Positions 1 to 10,178 of a stretch of DNA of 64,000 bases are shown here, piece by piece. Positions within the stretch are counted from its first letter, which is position 1, and each line of letters opens with the position of its first letter. Position numbers and translations under genes: made by a program. A model generated the notes under the pieces. The model saw only the letters and a program-made list of their open reading frames with translations, ran no database searches and was not told the DNA's origin. Source of the DNA: Agriotes lineatus (taxonomy: Eukaryota > Arthropoda > Insecta > Coleoptera > Elateridae); contig CALNHX010001950.1 in the NCBI GenBank assembly GCA_940337035.1, forward strand, positions 124,001-188,000. Reading direction: 5' to 3'.

Positions 1-793
1 ACATTTTCTTTTTGGCGATTTCTCTGTGGAAGTTTGGCTTTCATTTGCCGCCAAAGGCCCTCGATCGCATTTGTGTGACACCTGGTTACTAAATCTTTGA
101 AACCAATTGAATGGTTCACAGTTAAGTGCTGGAAACATTCACTTGCCAAGCAATCGTATGATTTCCAGCAATCACTGTATATGGTGGTCCCTGGCTCAAT
201 CTCTGATAATTTGAAGAAGTGTTTCTGTGGACCTATTTTCCACAGTTGTTAAGAAACACTCCTTTGCTTCGCGACAGACGCTTCCAAAAACCCACTGGCC
301 TTCCATCCGTTTGCCACGGTTATATTTCCGTTTGCCAAACTTCTATGCGTCTATTTCGACAATTTTGCCTACTCATATCTTGGCTGTTTTTCCAAGTAGG
401 ATTTGTTCGCAAACTTCCCTGCAGAACGCATACCAGTCAACAACGGTCTGGTTGCCGATTGAGGGCTCGTGCAACACGATACATTGAGGGTACTCCAGTA
501 TCCAAAAATACATTAAAAGGAGAACATCGGGCAACGTCATCTTCGAATCTGAAAAAAACTCCCTTTTTGGATACTGCGGCGGACGTCGTGTTTTCCTTCA
601 GCTCGCCGGGGTCGACATCTCCACTGGTATCCGTCACTGCCGTTAAATTCCACCAACTGCATCTTTTCCCCACACGTCGGACAATCGCAGGTTTTTGCAA
701 TCAAACCCTCGCATTGTAGGTCGAAGATCAGTTGCAATTTCGTTTTTTTATAAGCGCGAACATCGACATTAAATTAGTAACTTGTTCAGCCAT
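1..793 (-). pseudogene. Merlin-type (ISXO2/IS1016-like) transposase, degraded, runs off the left edge
   Basis: Read leftward from an ATG at 793, three frames together give a Merlin superfamily DDE transposase. The N-terminal part has a zinc-ribbon pair (CPTCG, then WRC) and a GSFF motif near 560-650. The middle has VVDWYAFCREVC near 400-440, EID (first catalytic Asp) near 350, then KFGKRKYNRGKR. The C-terminal part has IYSDCWKSY (second Asp) near 170 and NAIEGLWRQ (third acidic residue) near 50. The copy is dead: an in-frame TAG lies at 343-345, one codon after EID plus Ala, and the frame changes near 730, near 540 and in the middle. The end of the gene and the far terminal inverted repeat lie outside the window. 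The family assignment rests on remembered motif order and is fairly secure. Autonomous Merlin elements move by cut and paste and make 8-9 bp target duplications. Confidence 0.8.
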
Positions 794-838
794 GTTTCTT
801 ACTTGAGCAAACAGCTCGTTTTTAGTTGAGTAATTCTA

Positions 839-2440
839 GAGTAACTGTATAATAGGAGAGTAAAGCAAACGCGGTAAGAGTATTTGATTGGTTGGATCCC
901 ATTCTGGAACGTAAGATCCCATTGGAGCTCAAAAGTACGCGGCGGGCTTTGGATTTTTGAAATCAGAGAGTGACATTAAATTTGTCAAAATTATTCAAAA
1001 CTCAATTTTCGAAAGTGAAACATAAAGAATTTCATTTTGTTATGACCCGGCTGTTCTGTGTGTGAGTGTAAAAGACGTTTTGAAAATGGATTTTATTCAC
1101 TTAGTATCCAAATAATCTAGAGAGGAAAAATTTGGTTGAGAAATATTGGGCGACAAGATTACGGCTGTAAAAGGCTAAGAATATGTGAACAACAAATCAA
1201 TGGGAAGTTGCAAAAAGTGATCATAAAATACTAAAAAAGACAAACACAGTTAAGTAAAATCCAAATACTGAAAATCATGTAGAAATTTCACCAGCTGAAC
1301 CTGAACCTTGTTACAAAAAGGAGTAGGTACGAGGCTGCTAGTTCAACATTCTAAATTACGAAAAAATAATAAGACACTAACCGAACTTTTAAATAAAACA
1401 AAACGAAACATTTATTTATTGAAAATACATTTAAAGAAAATGCTAACTGATGATCAGATTCAATCTTTAACAATCAAACCAAAAAATTTAACAAATGTTC
1501 GAATGAAACTTTGGAAAAGTCTTTAAGATTAACATTTTCCTGTGGCACAACTGGGTACAATGATCTAAGGGATCTAAATTTTCCATCTATTCGCACGCTA
1601 AATTTTCATCTCCGTCATTTAAATTTTCAGTCCAGCATTTTAACAGACTTTACATTATTCAAGAATAAACTTTCTAATTGCAACACCAAATTTGAAAAGA
1701 TTGTATACTAACTTTAGATGAGATAGAATTAAAAAAGTAACACTACCAAATCATGAAAATAGTTTGGCTTCCAAGGCTTTAGCATTCATGATAGATGGAA
1801 AAACTACAGTAAGCTTAATTTTAATTTTATATTGAATTTAGGGGGTATTTCAAGCAGATTGAAACAAACCGTTGTCTATTATTTCACAGCACATAGCAGT
1901 GATGGAGCTGTATTGGCTGACATTTATTTAAAATTGTTGAACAAGCTACCAATATAGGTCTTCAGCCCTCAAAATTAAATAACTAATAATATTAAACCTA
2001 ATTTATCTAAGCATGTAATTAAGTGTAGTTTTTTATTTGGCAATAAATTACTTTTTGCAATTTATTTATCTGTCGGGCACTGAACTTGCTGCTTTAGAAG
2101 TTCGTCCTTTCTTATATTATCCATTTCGATTCTGTTTGCAATGCAATCCCAGTGTCAAAATACACATGTTCTTTGGCGGGAATTACGATATACATAATAC
2201 TAACAGATCTTAACAAAACAAGCATTTATAAGTAATAAATCTGTAACTACATTATTATTTCAACTATTCAAAATGTCGATTATTTCATCTCAATAGAACT
2301 ATAATCAAATAAACACTCAAGCTCAAACACGAATCCACAATACTAAATTGATTTAGTCGACTATGAACATTATGACTAACTTCACAGTATGGATCCCTAA
2401 ATGTCATCGTTTGCTCTACTCTCCTATTATACAGTTACTC
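839..2440. mobile_element. P-element-like (THAP9-type) DNA transposon relic with terminal inverted repeats
   Basis: A 33-bp terminal inverted repeat beginning GAGTAACTGTATAATAGGAG lies at 839-871, and its reverse complement is at 2408-2440 with a few mismatches. The direct repeat AGTAATTCTAG occurs at 829-839 and 2443-2453 and contains the likely 8-bp target duplication (TAATTCTA at 831-838 and 2445-2452). The exact element boundary is uncertain by 1-4 bases. The interior holds a broken P-like transposase on the plus strand. The insertion point is only about 45 bp in front of the Merlin ATG, so this element appears to have landed in the Merlin leader. Confidence 0.8.
1308..1990 (+). pseudogene. 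P-element-like transposase fragment (THAP9 family)
   Basis: Several frames in succession resemble the middle of THAP9/P-element transposases. First comes a basic, coiled-coil-like stretch with KLRKNNKTLTELLNKTK and IHLKKMLTDDQIQSL (1330-1470). Next is the conserved block LRLTFSCGTTGYNDL with LNFPSIRTLN and LNFQSSILTD (1515-1660). Then a run related to the start of the RNase H-like catalytic core includes SKALAFMI near 1770 and, in a shifted frame, a segment near 1860-1970 reading like the family's DGAVLADIYLKLLN region. Stops and frameshifts separate the parts, and no THAP zinc finger survives at the 5' end. It lies inside the inverted repeats at 839 and 2440. No activity is expected. Confidence 0.75.
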
Positions 2441-2497
2441 TAAGTAATTCTAGTTACAGGTTTACCTGTCATTATTTTTTATATGACATTTCACTTT

Positions 2498-2749
2498 TTA
2501 TGACAGTACCATAACGAAGATTTGTTTGAGGGGCACTGGGCAGTTACGGTCGCTCAGTTTCACCAACGTATGCTCGAAAAATTTCAAGGTTTTTATGAGT
2601 GGTCCACGATACTGCATTTTAGCCGAGAAATGTACTACCATACTCTCATTTTCATTGCTTACAACATGCAGGCTATTCTTTTCAATAGTTGGTCTATATG
2701 CATTTTCTCGTCCTATTTTTGCGTTACAATCCCCAAATTTTATTATCAT
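2498..2749 (-). pseudogene. LINE endonuclease fragment (APE-type, craniofacial development protein 2-like)
   Basis: An 83-codon open stretch begins IIKFGDCNAKIGRENAYRPT and continues NSLHVVSNENE. This is the GDxNAKIG block of the AP-endonuclease domain of RTE/Jockey-type non-LTR retrotransposons, with the usual NxH..VSN(D/E)NG-like segment behind it. The second half (from about residue 50) no longer follows the family closely. Only this piece is present: there is no reverse transcriptase next to it and no intact start. It immediately follows the right flank of the P-like insertion. Confidence 0.65.
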
Positions 2750-2759
2750 ATTTTGGTAT

Positions 2760-3276
2760 AGTCTGTTCGTCTGACATCTGCGCTGTCACTTGTCAAAATT
2801 TTAAAAAATCATTGGGTGTACCTAGAGTTCCTAAATATTATAAGAGTTGAAACAAGTCGGGAATAGATGCTGATTGTTTGTGATCCACTGCGCATGCGCA
2901 GTTTCGTCTGAAATTGCGCCAGATTCAAGTCCTATAGTTACTGTAGAAACTAGTTCTGAGAATGTCACATTTGACAAATTTTTATTTGACTTAGGTCTAA
3001 CACTGATTGATGCAAATGTATTAATATGTACCTATATGTTCCATTTCTACCTGACAATAGTTCTTTAAATAGCATATCTTCCAAAGTTGTAAGTTTGTAT
3101 ATGGAATTTACTTAAAAATTAGTTTCCTAAATAATTATTTTTTTACCGTTTTTAAAATACGGATTGTTGCATTTTTCACTTCAAAAGTAGATTCGAACGG
3201 GTCTTTATATCCATTGACACAAATTCCCAAAAACGAGAGCTGAATAGTTCAAAAATATAAACTGAACACTCACAAG
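2760..3276. other. Unassigned AT-rich spacer
   Basis: No gene, RNA or clear repeat is recognised here. A 64-codon open stretch on plus (2874-3068) has no recognisable motif and is probably chance. Confidence 0.4.
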
Positions 3277-3747
3277 TAAAGTACGTTTTTTTCCTATAAA
3301 AATTTTGAAGGTCAAAGAATTTAGCGTTTATGTTGGCATAACTTGGATTTTTTTAAAAAATATATGTTGGTAGAATTTGTTTTAGTAACTTTTTAGAACT
3401 AAAAATTGGCGGAAAATTTAAAATCTGGCATTAAAGTTCTATGTACTTCAAAAGCTCTTGCTAATCTTTCGTAAACGTCTTCTTCTGGTATGTTAAGATG
3501 CAGATCCAACAGTTCCTCTGCACACTTCAGAAATGTTTTTTTTACATTTAATTTTAAAAGATTCCGTCTTTTTATGCATATACAGTTTAAAAAAAGAAAA
3601 GCTGACAATTGAATTTTAAATGTCAGAATGACACAAGTCGTTTACAGAAAAACCTGACGAAAATTAGCTTTCTAATAATTTAAAAAAAGCAGTTTTGCCA
3701 ATTTTATCTTGACCTTGAATAATTTTATAGGAAAGAAACGTACTTTA
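3277..3747. mobile_element. 471-bp MITE-like element with about 39-bp inverted ends
   Basis: 3277-3315 (starts TAAAGTACGTTTTTTTCC) pairs with 3709-3747 (ends GGAAAGAAACGTACTTTA) over about 39 bp with a few mismatches. The outermost bases read TA AAGTACG and CGTACTT TA, which fits a TA target duplication and therefore a Tc1/mariner-type non-autonomous element. This TA is only a 2-bp signal. A 69-codon open stretch lies inside on the minus strand. Confidence 0.65.
3399..3608 (-). CDS. Short unidentified open reading frame inside the MITE
   Basis: A 69-codon open stretch contains KCAEELLDLHLNIPEEDV and YERLARAFEVHRTLMPDF, amphipathic and acidic enough to look protein-like rather than random AT-rich translation. 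I do not recognise it. It might be a captured gene piece or a remnant of the parent transposon's own protein. There is no visible promoter, and its position wholly within a 471-bp inverted-repeat element argues against a host gene. Confidence 0.2.
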   Translation of the reverse strand: MSAFLFLNCICIKRRNLLKLNVKKTFLKCAEELLDLHLNIPEEDVYERLARAFEVHRTLMPDFKFSANF

Positions 3748-4693
3748 GAACCAGACTCGGTGCGAAAAAGTGCGTCTGGGTGGCAAACGAAAACTAAAAT
3801 CCAATGCTGTACCTACTTCGTTTACGTTGTCTCAACTCTTTCTCAAAGATTACTTCTATACTAGGATCCGTAGTAGATACCTACCCGAGTAGTTTTCATA
3901 AACGCTTTAAATTAACCTTTTTTGACATTGTCAAAGTGGCAAGTAATTAAATTCATAGGTGACACATACTAAGAAAGACAGCTCTGGCCTTGTACGTTAT
4001 CATTTATTTTTGGAACAATAATGGCGGCTGACATTTGCGTTGTCTCAACTCTGATACAATATAGGAACTTAAGTGTACCCAGTGTACCTGTATCGTCGTC
4101 TGCGTTGATTGTTTATAACAAGTCTGTCCAATACCCTAAAAAGTTTGCTTCTTGACAACCAAAGTTTTATAACAGATGTCACCAAGATCGCGTGTTACAG
4201 GAAACTGTAATTAGTCACCAGTACTTCAGAAATACTAAATTCAAGGAAATAGAATAGAGAAAACTTATGTGAAGTGACAAATATCGTGAAATTTGGTATA
4301 ATGTCTGCTACAATGGCCATATTACATACATTGTTCATACTTTAGAAGAACGAATCGATTGTACTTGTCTAGAAACATTGACTAGTGTTAACACACCACT
4401 AGGTATTAGACTTAATATATCTACAAGGCAGAGAATTTTTGTAATGCGTTATTTCATTTTCTTAATATGTAATACCTACTACTAACAATGTAATAAAAAT
4501 AATTGCATATTTTCCACCTGTAGGAAATGCTATGAAAATTAGTGTATCTTTCTGAACAGACCCCCCAAAATCACATTTTGAATGTAGAGATCACAATCAG
4601 CCCATTGTTGATAGAATTTTATCAAAATTGATTAAACCTCGGCTTAGCAGTTATTGCAAAACACGAACAAATATAAACTTTTCTACTATACCT
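3748..4693. other. Unassigned spacer
   Basis: No coding region or structured repeat is supported here. The text is AT-rich with scattered short inverted repeats. Confidence 0.4.
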
Positions 4694-5623
4694 GCATTTT
4701 TGAGCCCGTGCGTGCACGTCATAACATATTGATGACATCATCTCCTAGTATGTTTATATGATCCTTATACAGTCACTAAAAGTACGTTGTTTGACACAGA
4801 CTGATGCAAAATTTAACCTACAAATTTCGAATTTCACATAGCTTGGCAGACGATAAAATTGCATTTTAACGTGAAATAAAAGGTAGATAAAATACAACTT
4901 TAACAGTTAGAATTTAATGAATATATTAAATTAATATTTTAAAGATGAAAGAAAAAACCACAACATGAAAACTGAAGACAACATCATATTAATTTACATA
5001 ACATTTATATTGTAAGCGTTGACAGCTATCAATTAATGTAAAATTAAGTGACCAAACTACCTCAGAAAATCAGCACTTTGAAAACTTGAACGATGGAGCT
5101 TGTGTGAAATGAATTGGCGCACTTCAGGTATACCGATTAGGCGCATTTTCCTGTAACTGATACTTTGCTTGCTCGCTGTATATGTTATTTACCTGTTGAG
5201 GCTACTTATAACAGGTACTCTGCAGGTATTTATGTAATTTTTCGGACCCAACTTAAAATCAATTAAAAATACAATTTTGCGATTTATTTTAGTAAAAACA
5301 TTGTATCGAGTACCACATGAAATAACGAATAAATTGACTATAATAGTAAAATAACTTACATATTTTTACAAAGAATAATAATTGGAATTGCGCAGGATTT
5401 TAACAACTAAATCAAATAAATCATTTCAGTATCATTTTAAAATAACCAAAACATTAAATTTTATAGACAACACAAATCCAATAAAGCAGATCATAAATGT
5501 AACTTAATACAGACACAAGTTTAGAGAGTGGAAAACAATAAACGCAAGTAGTTAAGAAAAACAATGAGTTAAAAATACAACATTAGTATGGTATTAAACA
5601 ATAGGACAGATATTTGCAACGTT

Positions 5624-6240
5624 TCATTCTTTAATATATAGACACTTCTTCAGGCTAAACATGGATTTACATGTTATGGGCCTGTATGATGTAATTTCTG
5701 TTGGTGGTTTACCAGGTTTCATAATTATGATTATTTGCGTTGTTTTCCATTGACTTGGGAAGTGCCGGATTCTGAGGATAGAATTATACAGATGTGTAAG
5801 GGCTTGTATAGCTTTAGTTGGTAATTGTTTGATAATTGTCCCAGCTATCAGGTCATATCCTGGAGATTTCTTTGTGTTGATCTGTGGCATCTTCGTTCGG
5901 GAGTTGACAACGGAAGGTTGTAAACACTTTGGTGAGATATTCAGCAAAGGCATCGGCCTTTCCTTTGTTGCTGCGAGCCCAGCTACCGTCTTCCTGTTGG
6001 ATAGGAGCTACGCGTGGGGTTGTTTTTTTATTTTTCGCGTTGCTTTCCAAAGCGAGTAGTCTGTTCGTTTGCACTGAGATTTTCAAGGTAGTTCTGTATT
6101 CCTTGATTTTAATGTTGACTAAGAAGTTTTTTTAGATGTTTGCTGGCCCTATTATACTCTCGTTTGTCGAGGTCCGATCTGGTAAGTTGCCATCGTTGCC
6201 TGAGGCGGCGTTTTTCGGCTATTTTGTCCTTTATGATGAT
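5624..6240 (-). pseudogene. Jockey-type LINE reverse transcriptase fragment
   Basis: Reading leftward, overlapping frames give AEKRRLRQRWQLTRSDLDK (about 6150-6225), then DGSWARSNKGKADAFAEYL (about 5930-5990), then KKSPGYDLIAGTIIKQLP and a block with FPSQWK, KPGKPPTEITSYRP (about 5690-5880). This is the order of the region between endonuclease and reverse transcriptase, and the first reverse transcriptase blocks, in Jockey-clade elements. The catalytic YxDD part is missing, because similarity stops near 5660, and there are at least two frame changes. It sits inside the inverted-repeat element at 4694-7002, presumably as a later insertion, and is a dead 5'- and 3'-truncated piece. Confidence 0.75.
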
Positions 6241-6423
6241 AGGTGTATCAACTTACTATTTTGAACCATGGTGTATACAGCATACAGATTTGCAGGTCTG
6301 TGAAATAGAACAGACTGTTCGTATGCTTAAATTTAAAGCATTGGCAACTCTCTGTAACACCAAACCATTAGAAAGTTGGTCATTATATTACGAATTATTA
6401 TATTACAGATGTAAATTACTTAC

Positions 6424-6537
6424 TTCTCTCACAGCAGTTAGCGGTATAAGTGCACCATCGTTGTCTCTTTCTCGTTCAAAATAGCTTATCAAAGCGGCAA
6501 CAAGCTCTTTTGACTTTCTGGGCAAGGCGGTTGACAT
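6424..6537 (-). CDS. Possible first exon of a transposase (38 codons, ends at a splice donor)
   Basis: ATG at 6537 opens a 38-codon reading frame containing LPRKSKELVAALISYFERER and ending GALIPLTAVRE. It stops being protein-like exactly at a strong splice donor, GTAAGT (6423 downward), and the exon is 114 nt, a whole number of codons. Many insect DDE transposases start with this type of short helical segment (basic, then a YFxxE helix, then GGPLxP-like), so I infer the N-terminal helix-turn-helix exon of such a protein. No downstream exon was found. Position close to the right inverted end (6976-6992) fits a transposon gene reading inward. Confidence 0.4.
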
Positions 6538-7390
6538 TTTAGCTTCGAGTTCCCCATACGTTTCCAGCAACTAAACTCTTCCCCAAAGTAAGTAATTTGT
6601 AGCAGTGGAAAAACGACAGTATAACTTGTTCGCAATGTTCGTTTTGAAAACAACGGATTTTTAAAATGCAAAACTAAACTATATGTCACTGTCAACACCT
6701 GTTAAAACCACTATAACAAATAAGTCGTTTTAAAAAGCGACATGCGTACGTGTTAATTCCCTGAGCAGAACTTGAAAACACAAAGTACCCCGACGTATTA
6801 TAGTTTTTACTATTGTTCATGGAAATTATGAAATATTAAAACAAAAAATGTACGGCTATAGCAATATATGAAGCTATATTATTAGCAAAAGCAATATTAA
6901 TCATTATTTTATTGAAAAAAAGAGTAGTTTTATATTTTTCAAATGTTGGTACTGAAAACCTTACTAAAAGGCGGATTGATGACGTGCACGCACGGGTTCA
7001 AAAATTCAAGTATAAGTATATACTTTGCATTCTAAACCACTGAGTAGAAAGACACTAAAGTTTTTATGTTTTTTTGGTGTTTATAAGATATATTACAAAG
7101 CTATATACAAAACTTACTATTCATTCTATATTTAACATTAAAGGAGAAATAAAACGGCCTTTTAATATTTGACAATGTCATAACACGTGTATAACCCATG
7201 GAGGTTAGAGAGGAGGAGATGGAACGATTTGTTGCGAAAGTGGCCGCTTTTCGTGTCGTAAGTTCTCTAGTACAGCTATACGTCACCGCGGCGTGAGTGT
7301 TCCACTTGTGGCTGAAAATCGTATGCTTACCGTGTTTACTACGTTTAAATTTAACAATTTTTCTGTATTACGGTTATCAAACGTGTTGTA

Positions 7391-7519
7391 ATGTCGTCCA
7401 ATTGTTTTGTGCCGGGTTGCAAAACTGGTAATGGAAGTATGAAAGCCTGGAATAGGAAAAATGGATTGGAAAACCCTAGTTTTCCAATATTAAAATGTTG
7501 CATGAGGGGTAGCATATGA
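7391..7519 (+). pseudogene. THAP zinc-finger N-terminus, truncated
   Basis: ATG at 7391 starts MSSNCFVPGCKTGNGSMK, the N-terminal C-x4-C half of a THAP domain (typically M-x3-C-x2-PGC). The frame closes at a TGA at 7517-7519 after 42 codons, and the C-x2-H half with the AVPTF-like tail is not seen. THAP domains bind DNA and form the N-terminus of P-element transposases. With the inverted repeat at 7196, this is read as a transposase relic, not a host THAP gene. Confidence 0.6.
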
Positions 7520-7553
7520 GACTTTCCTACAGAAGTTTTCGACAACACTAAAA

Positions 7554-7769
7554 ATGCCTTGGTCAAAAAATAAAGACATCGTGGTTCTAAGAGGTTTCAA
7601 TATTAATTTTAACAAGCCAGATAGTTCCTACAACAAATTTAATGACCTGCTTTTATCGTATAATATGCACATCACACTGAAGGGTCCTACAAGAAGTAAA
7701 AATTGTATCGACAATATTGTAACCAATCTTAGTACTTTGGTACACACCGCAGACCTAATATTCATTTAG
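7554..7769 (+). pseudogene. LINE endonuclease fragment
   Basis: A 71-codon open stretch reads KDIVVLRGFNINFNKPDS and later ITLKGPTRSKNCIDNIVTNL. This corresponds to the GDFNxN block and the following xxPTR....IDxIxTN block of AP-like endonucleases in Jockey/CR1-type LINEs. The catalytic Asp of GDFN is replaced (RGFN). A degraded continuation is visible to about 8090 in shifted frames (for example TARSFLQ-type text near 7970). It is a dead fragment lying between the inverted ends of the P-like relic. Confidence 0.65.
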
Positions 7770-8099
7770 CAGACTACAATCGCGGAGAAATTATACATAT
7801 TTTTAAAAAGAGTTATACTCAAACAAACAAGAAACTGTAACAGTTAAACCAATAATAGAAGTGGGACTAAATAAATTCTATAAATATATGAGTCAAGTAA
7901 ATTGGGCTTTTGTTATAAAGTTTTGGTTCTTAATGTAAAATTTGATAAATTAAAATTTACAAATTTGCTACAAGAAGCTTCCTTCAAAAGTAAAACGATT
8001 AAGATACTAAATAGACCAAATTCTGTAAACTGGTTTACAGACAAACAGACAATGCGAGAATACCTAAGATATTTAAACGTTTGCAATTTTAATGTATAA

Positions 8100-8990
8100 C
8101 TTTTATCTATACTCTGTGTAACAAGTTTTTATAAATGCATTGTAACGTATATGTATGTACATTTATTTTGTATTATATAATAGTAGCACAAATTAAATTA
8201 CTTTAATAATGTTGCTAGCTACAACGTATCCACTATTCTCAAAAATGCATTCCCATCATTTAAACTGTTAACCTGGAGAAATTTGATTAGAAGAAGTTCA
8301 GCACCTGTGACAAAAATGGTTATATGTGAATCAGAATCTTACACATTTTGTACATAATTCTGAGTTGTACTCATCAAACGAGACCTTCATAACTGAAACT
8401 ACATAAAATAAATTAGTTCCTTGAATGCAATGCATTAATATGTACAGAGTGGTTTAAAAAGAGCTACATGTAGCTGCCTTTCGAATTCCTTTGCATGTGA
8501 ATTTGTAGGTAACGCTATATTCTTTATTGTCCTCAAACTAACCCGAGCTGTCAATACTTAAACAGATTCACAATTCTGGCTAATTTGAGAACTACAAAAA
8601 ATATACCAGCACATAAAAACTATAGCCCCTCTATTGTAAATAGAGGGGCTATAATAAAAACTAACATGGAAAAATTCAAAGGCAACTAGATGCAGCTCTT
8701 TTTTAATCAGTTTGTATATTATCAGGAAACTCTGTTTACAAGAATTAAACAAGTTAGCAGTATTCATAATGCATAAAACTGGGCTTATGATAAATAGGAA
8801 TGGTAAATATAAAGGTTTAGCTGACAAATTTTAGCGTTTCCTCTATGAATTAATCAAAATTGCACCTGTTCCCATTGCATTCGCGGCAAAAACAAGCCCA
8901 GACTGCAACACTTGCGCCTCTAGTGGGGAATTTGGTCACTAAGAACTAGACAACACAAAATAGTGCCATTTCAATATGACATCGGCGCAT
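8100..8990. other. Unassigned interior of the P-like relic, with one perfect hairpin
   Basis: No further transposase block is recognised with confidence. A perfect 13-bp hairpin (8621-8633 with 8641-8653) lies in this stretch. Confidence 0.35.
8621..8653. repeat. Perfect 13-bp hairpin
   Basis: TATAGCCCCTCTA at 8621-8633 is followed by a 7-nt loop and its exact reverse complement at 8641-8653. The GC-rich core stands out from the AT-rich surroundings. There is no T-run behind it and no function is implied. Confidence 0.8.
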
Positions 8991-9032
8991 TTCGTTCCAT
9001 CTCCTCCTCTCTAACCTCCATGGTATAACCAA

Positions 9033-9055
9033 NNNNNNNNNNNNNNNNNNNNNNN
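9033..9055. other. Assembly gap (23 Ns)
   Basis: A run of Ns follows the right inverted end of the P-like relic. The true gap length is unknown. Confidence 0.99.
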
Positions 9056-9094
9056 TATATATATATATATATATATATATCTGTGTGTGTGTAT
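9056..9094. repeat. (TA)n followed by (TG)n microsatellite
   Basis: About 12 TA units (9056-9080) run into about 6 TG units. The repeat next to the gap may be why the assembly broke here. Confidence 0.95.
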
Positions 9095-9212
9095 GAAAAA
9101 ACTAAACCAGGGAAAATTGCATTTTAATAATGAAAAGTGAGAAGCGCAGACACTTTTATAAAACTAATCTACGATTTTTTTATTCACCATAACATCTATA
9201 ATTGAGTCGACA

Positions 9213-10087
9213 CTAATATCTTATGTCCCGGTGAATCGAAAGTACAGCTAAGGAGCTCAATCTCTCGTGTTGCATTTTATTTCGAAGGAAAGTCTTCACT
9301 TTCTCAACAGTAGCAGGGGTCACTGGTAGGGTGGATAAAATGGTCAGTAAATGATGGATGATTGGGAAAAAGTTTTTGTTGCATATTTCAAGGACCATGA
9401 GTGTTTCGAGGTTTGTTTCTTTCAAAACTTGATTACACTGTATATAGTATTCACCTTGGAGAGCAGACATTGAATATTCTTCATAAAAAAATATAGATAA
9501 GGGTTGTAGCTGAGTGGCTTTATCAGGCGATGCAAACCCTGCTAGTAGGGCTTGAAATGCTGACAATACTGTCATTGGAGTCCCGAAGCGGTCTTGCAAA
9601 TTAACTATCAGCTGGTCAACGCATGGTAAAAAAATAGCGACTCTGAAGTATTCTTCAGTAGAATTAGTTGTGGGATTTGCACGATGGCTCTGTCTGCCAG
9701 TCAGGCGAGAAATATTCAGTTCACTTCCGAACAGTCCTTCTAAAAGGTTCGATGTGGTATTACAAAGTTCTTTGAAAATTTATTCTCCATCCTCTCTTGT
9801 TTTTTGTAGCAAGCTATCATATCATTAGCCTCATCAAGGGCCAAGACCAAATCATGGGAGGGACTCTGCAGCTACTTGGATAGAGGTAACGTGAAACTAA
9901 GAAAATTTTCACATACTAGCGACACAATAAATTCGCTCTCTTCGATTGTAGACAAAAACATCATAGCTTTAGAGGAAGTATCTCTAGTTTTGTTATAAAT
10001 TATATGTAAAGCAGATACAACGGGCTTTAGCAGTTCTACAAACACCAAAACGCTGTCATGTCTTTCTATAAAACGAGTTTCAAACAA
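9213..10087 (-). pseudogene. hAT-superfamily transposase C-terminal half (ZMYM1-like / P52rIPK-like)
   Basis: Reading leftward, the first part has TRFIERHDSVLVFVELL with KTRDTSSKA (10087-9930), the block before the long insertion domain in ZMYM1-like hAT proteins. Shifted frames then give LDEANDMIACYKKQER (about 9790-9840), a SRLTGRQ-like hinge (about 9690) and EEYFRVAIFLPCVDQLIVN-like text (about 9610-9660). The final 128 codons carry LPVTPATVEKVKTFLRNKM and ERLSSLAVLSIHRDI, the hAT dimerisation domain at the protein's C-terminus (about 9230-9330). Several frame changes and stops make it a pseudogene. The N-terminal zinc finger and first catalytic region are absent. Terminal repeats were not identified. 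Confidence 0.8.
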
Positions 10088-10161
10088 ACGAATAATTTTA
10101 AGCCTAGCGGAGTCAAAACCATTTTAGTGGATAGCGGCATTATATGATTATGAATTCGTTC

Positions 10162-10178
10162 GGGGGGGGGGGGGGGGG
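10162..10178. repeat. 17-bp poly-G tract followed by C-rich clusters
   Basis: Seventeen consecutive G are followed by TCCGGACCCCC and a seven-C run near 10200. This is very unusual in this AT-rich window, able to form G-quadruplex or G:C stem structures, and possibly the inner end of a transposon. Confidence 0.9.

Larger units (their letters stand above)
4694..7002. mobile_element. Candidate 2.3-kb DNA transposon bounded by inverted CCCGTGCGTGCACGTCA repeats
   Basis: A 17-bp sequence CCCGTGCGTGCACGTCA at about 4703-4719 is repeated inverted at about 6976-6992. The similarity extends outward through TTTTTGA on both sides. Inside are a Jockey reverse transcriptase fragment (5624-6240) and, near the right end, what looks like the first exon of a transposase (6424-6537, minus). 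I could not identify a target duplication, so the exact ends and the superfamily are open. Confidence 0.5.
7196..9023. mobile_element. P-like element relic bounded by a perfect 32-bp inverted repeat
   Basis: The 32 bp at 7196-7227 (CCATGGAGGTTAGAGAGGAG onward) are exactly repeated in inverted orientation at 8992-9023, ten bases before the assembly gap. A THAP zinc-finger start codon region lies 164 bp inside the left repeat, which is the layout of P-like transposons. A LINE endonuclease scrap (7554-7769) has replaced or entered the interior. The target duplication cannot be judged because of the gap. Confidence 0.5.

Noticed and set aside
219..719. 166-codon plus-strand open frame at the left edge
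   Set aside because: It overlaps the Merlin transposase on the other strand, whose motifs are clear; this is its antisense shadow.
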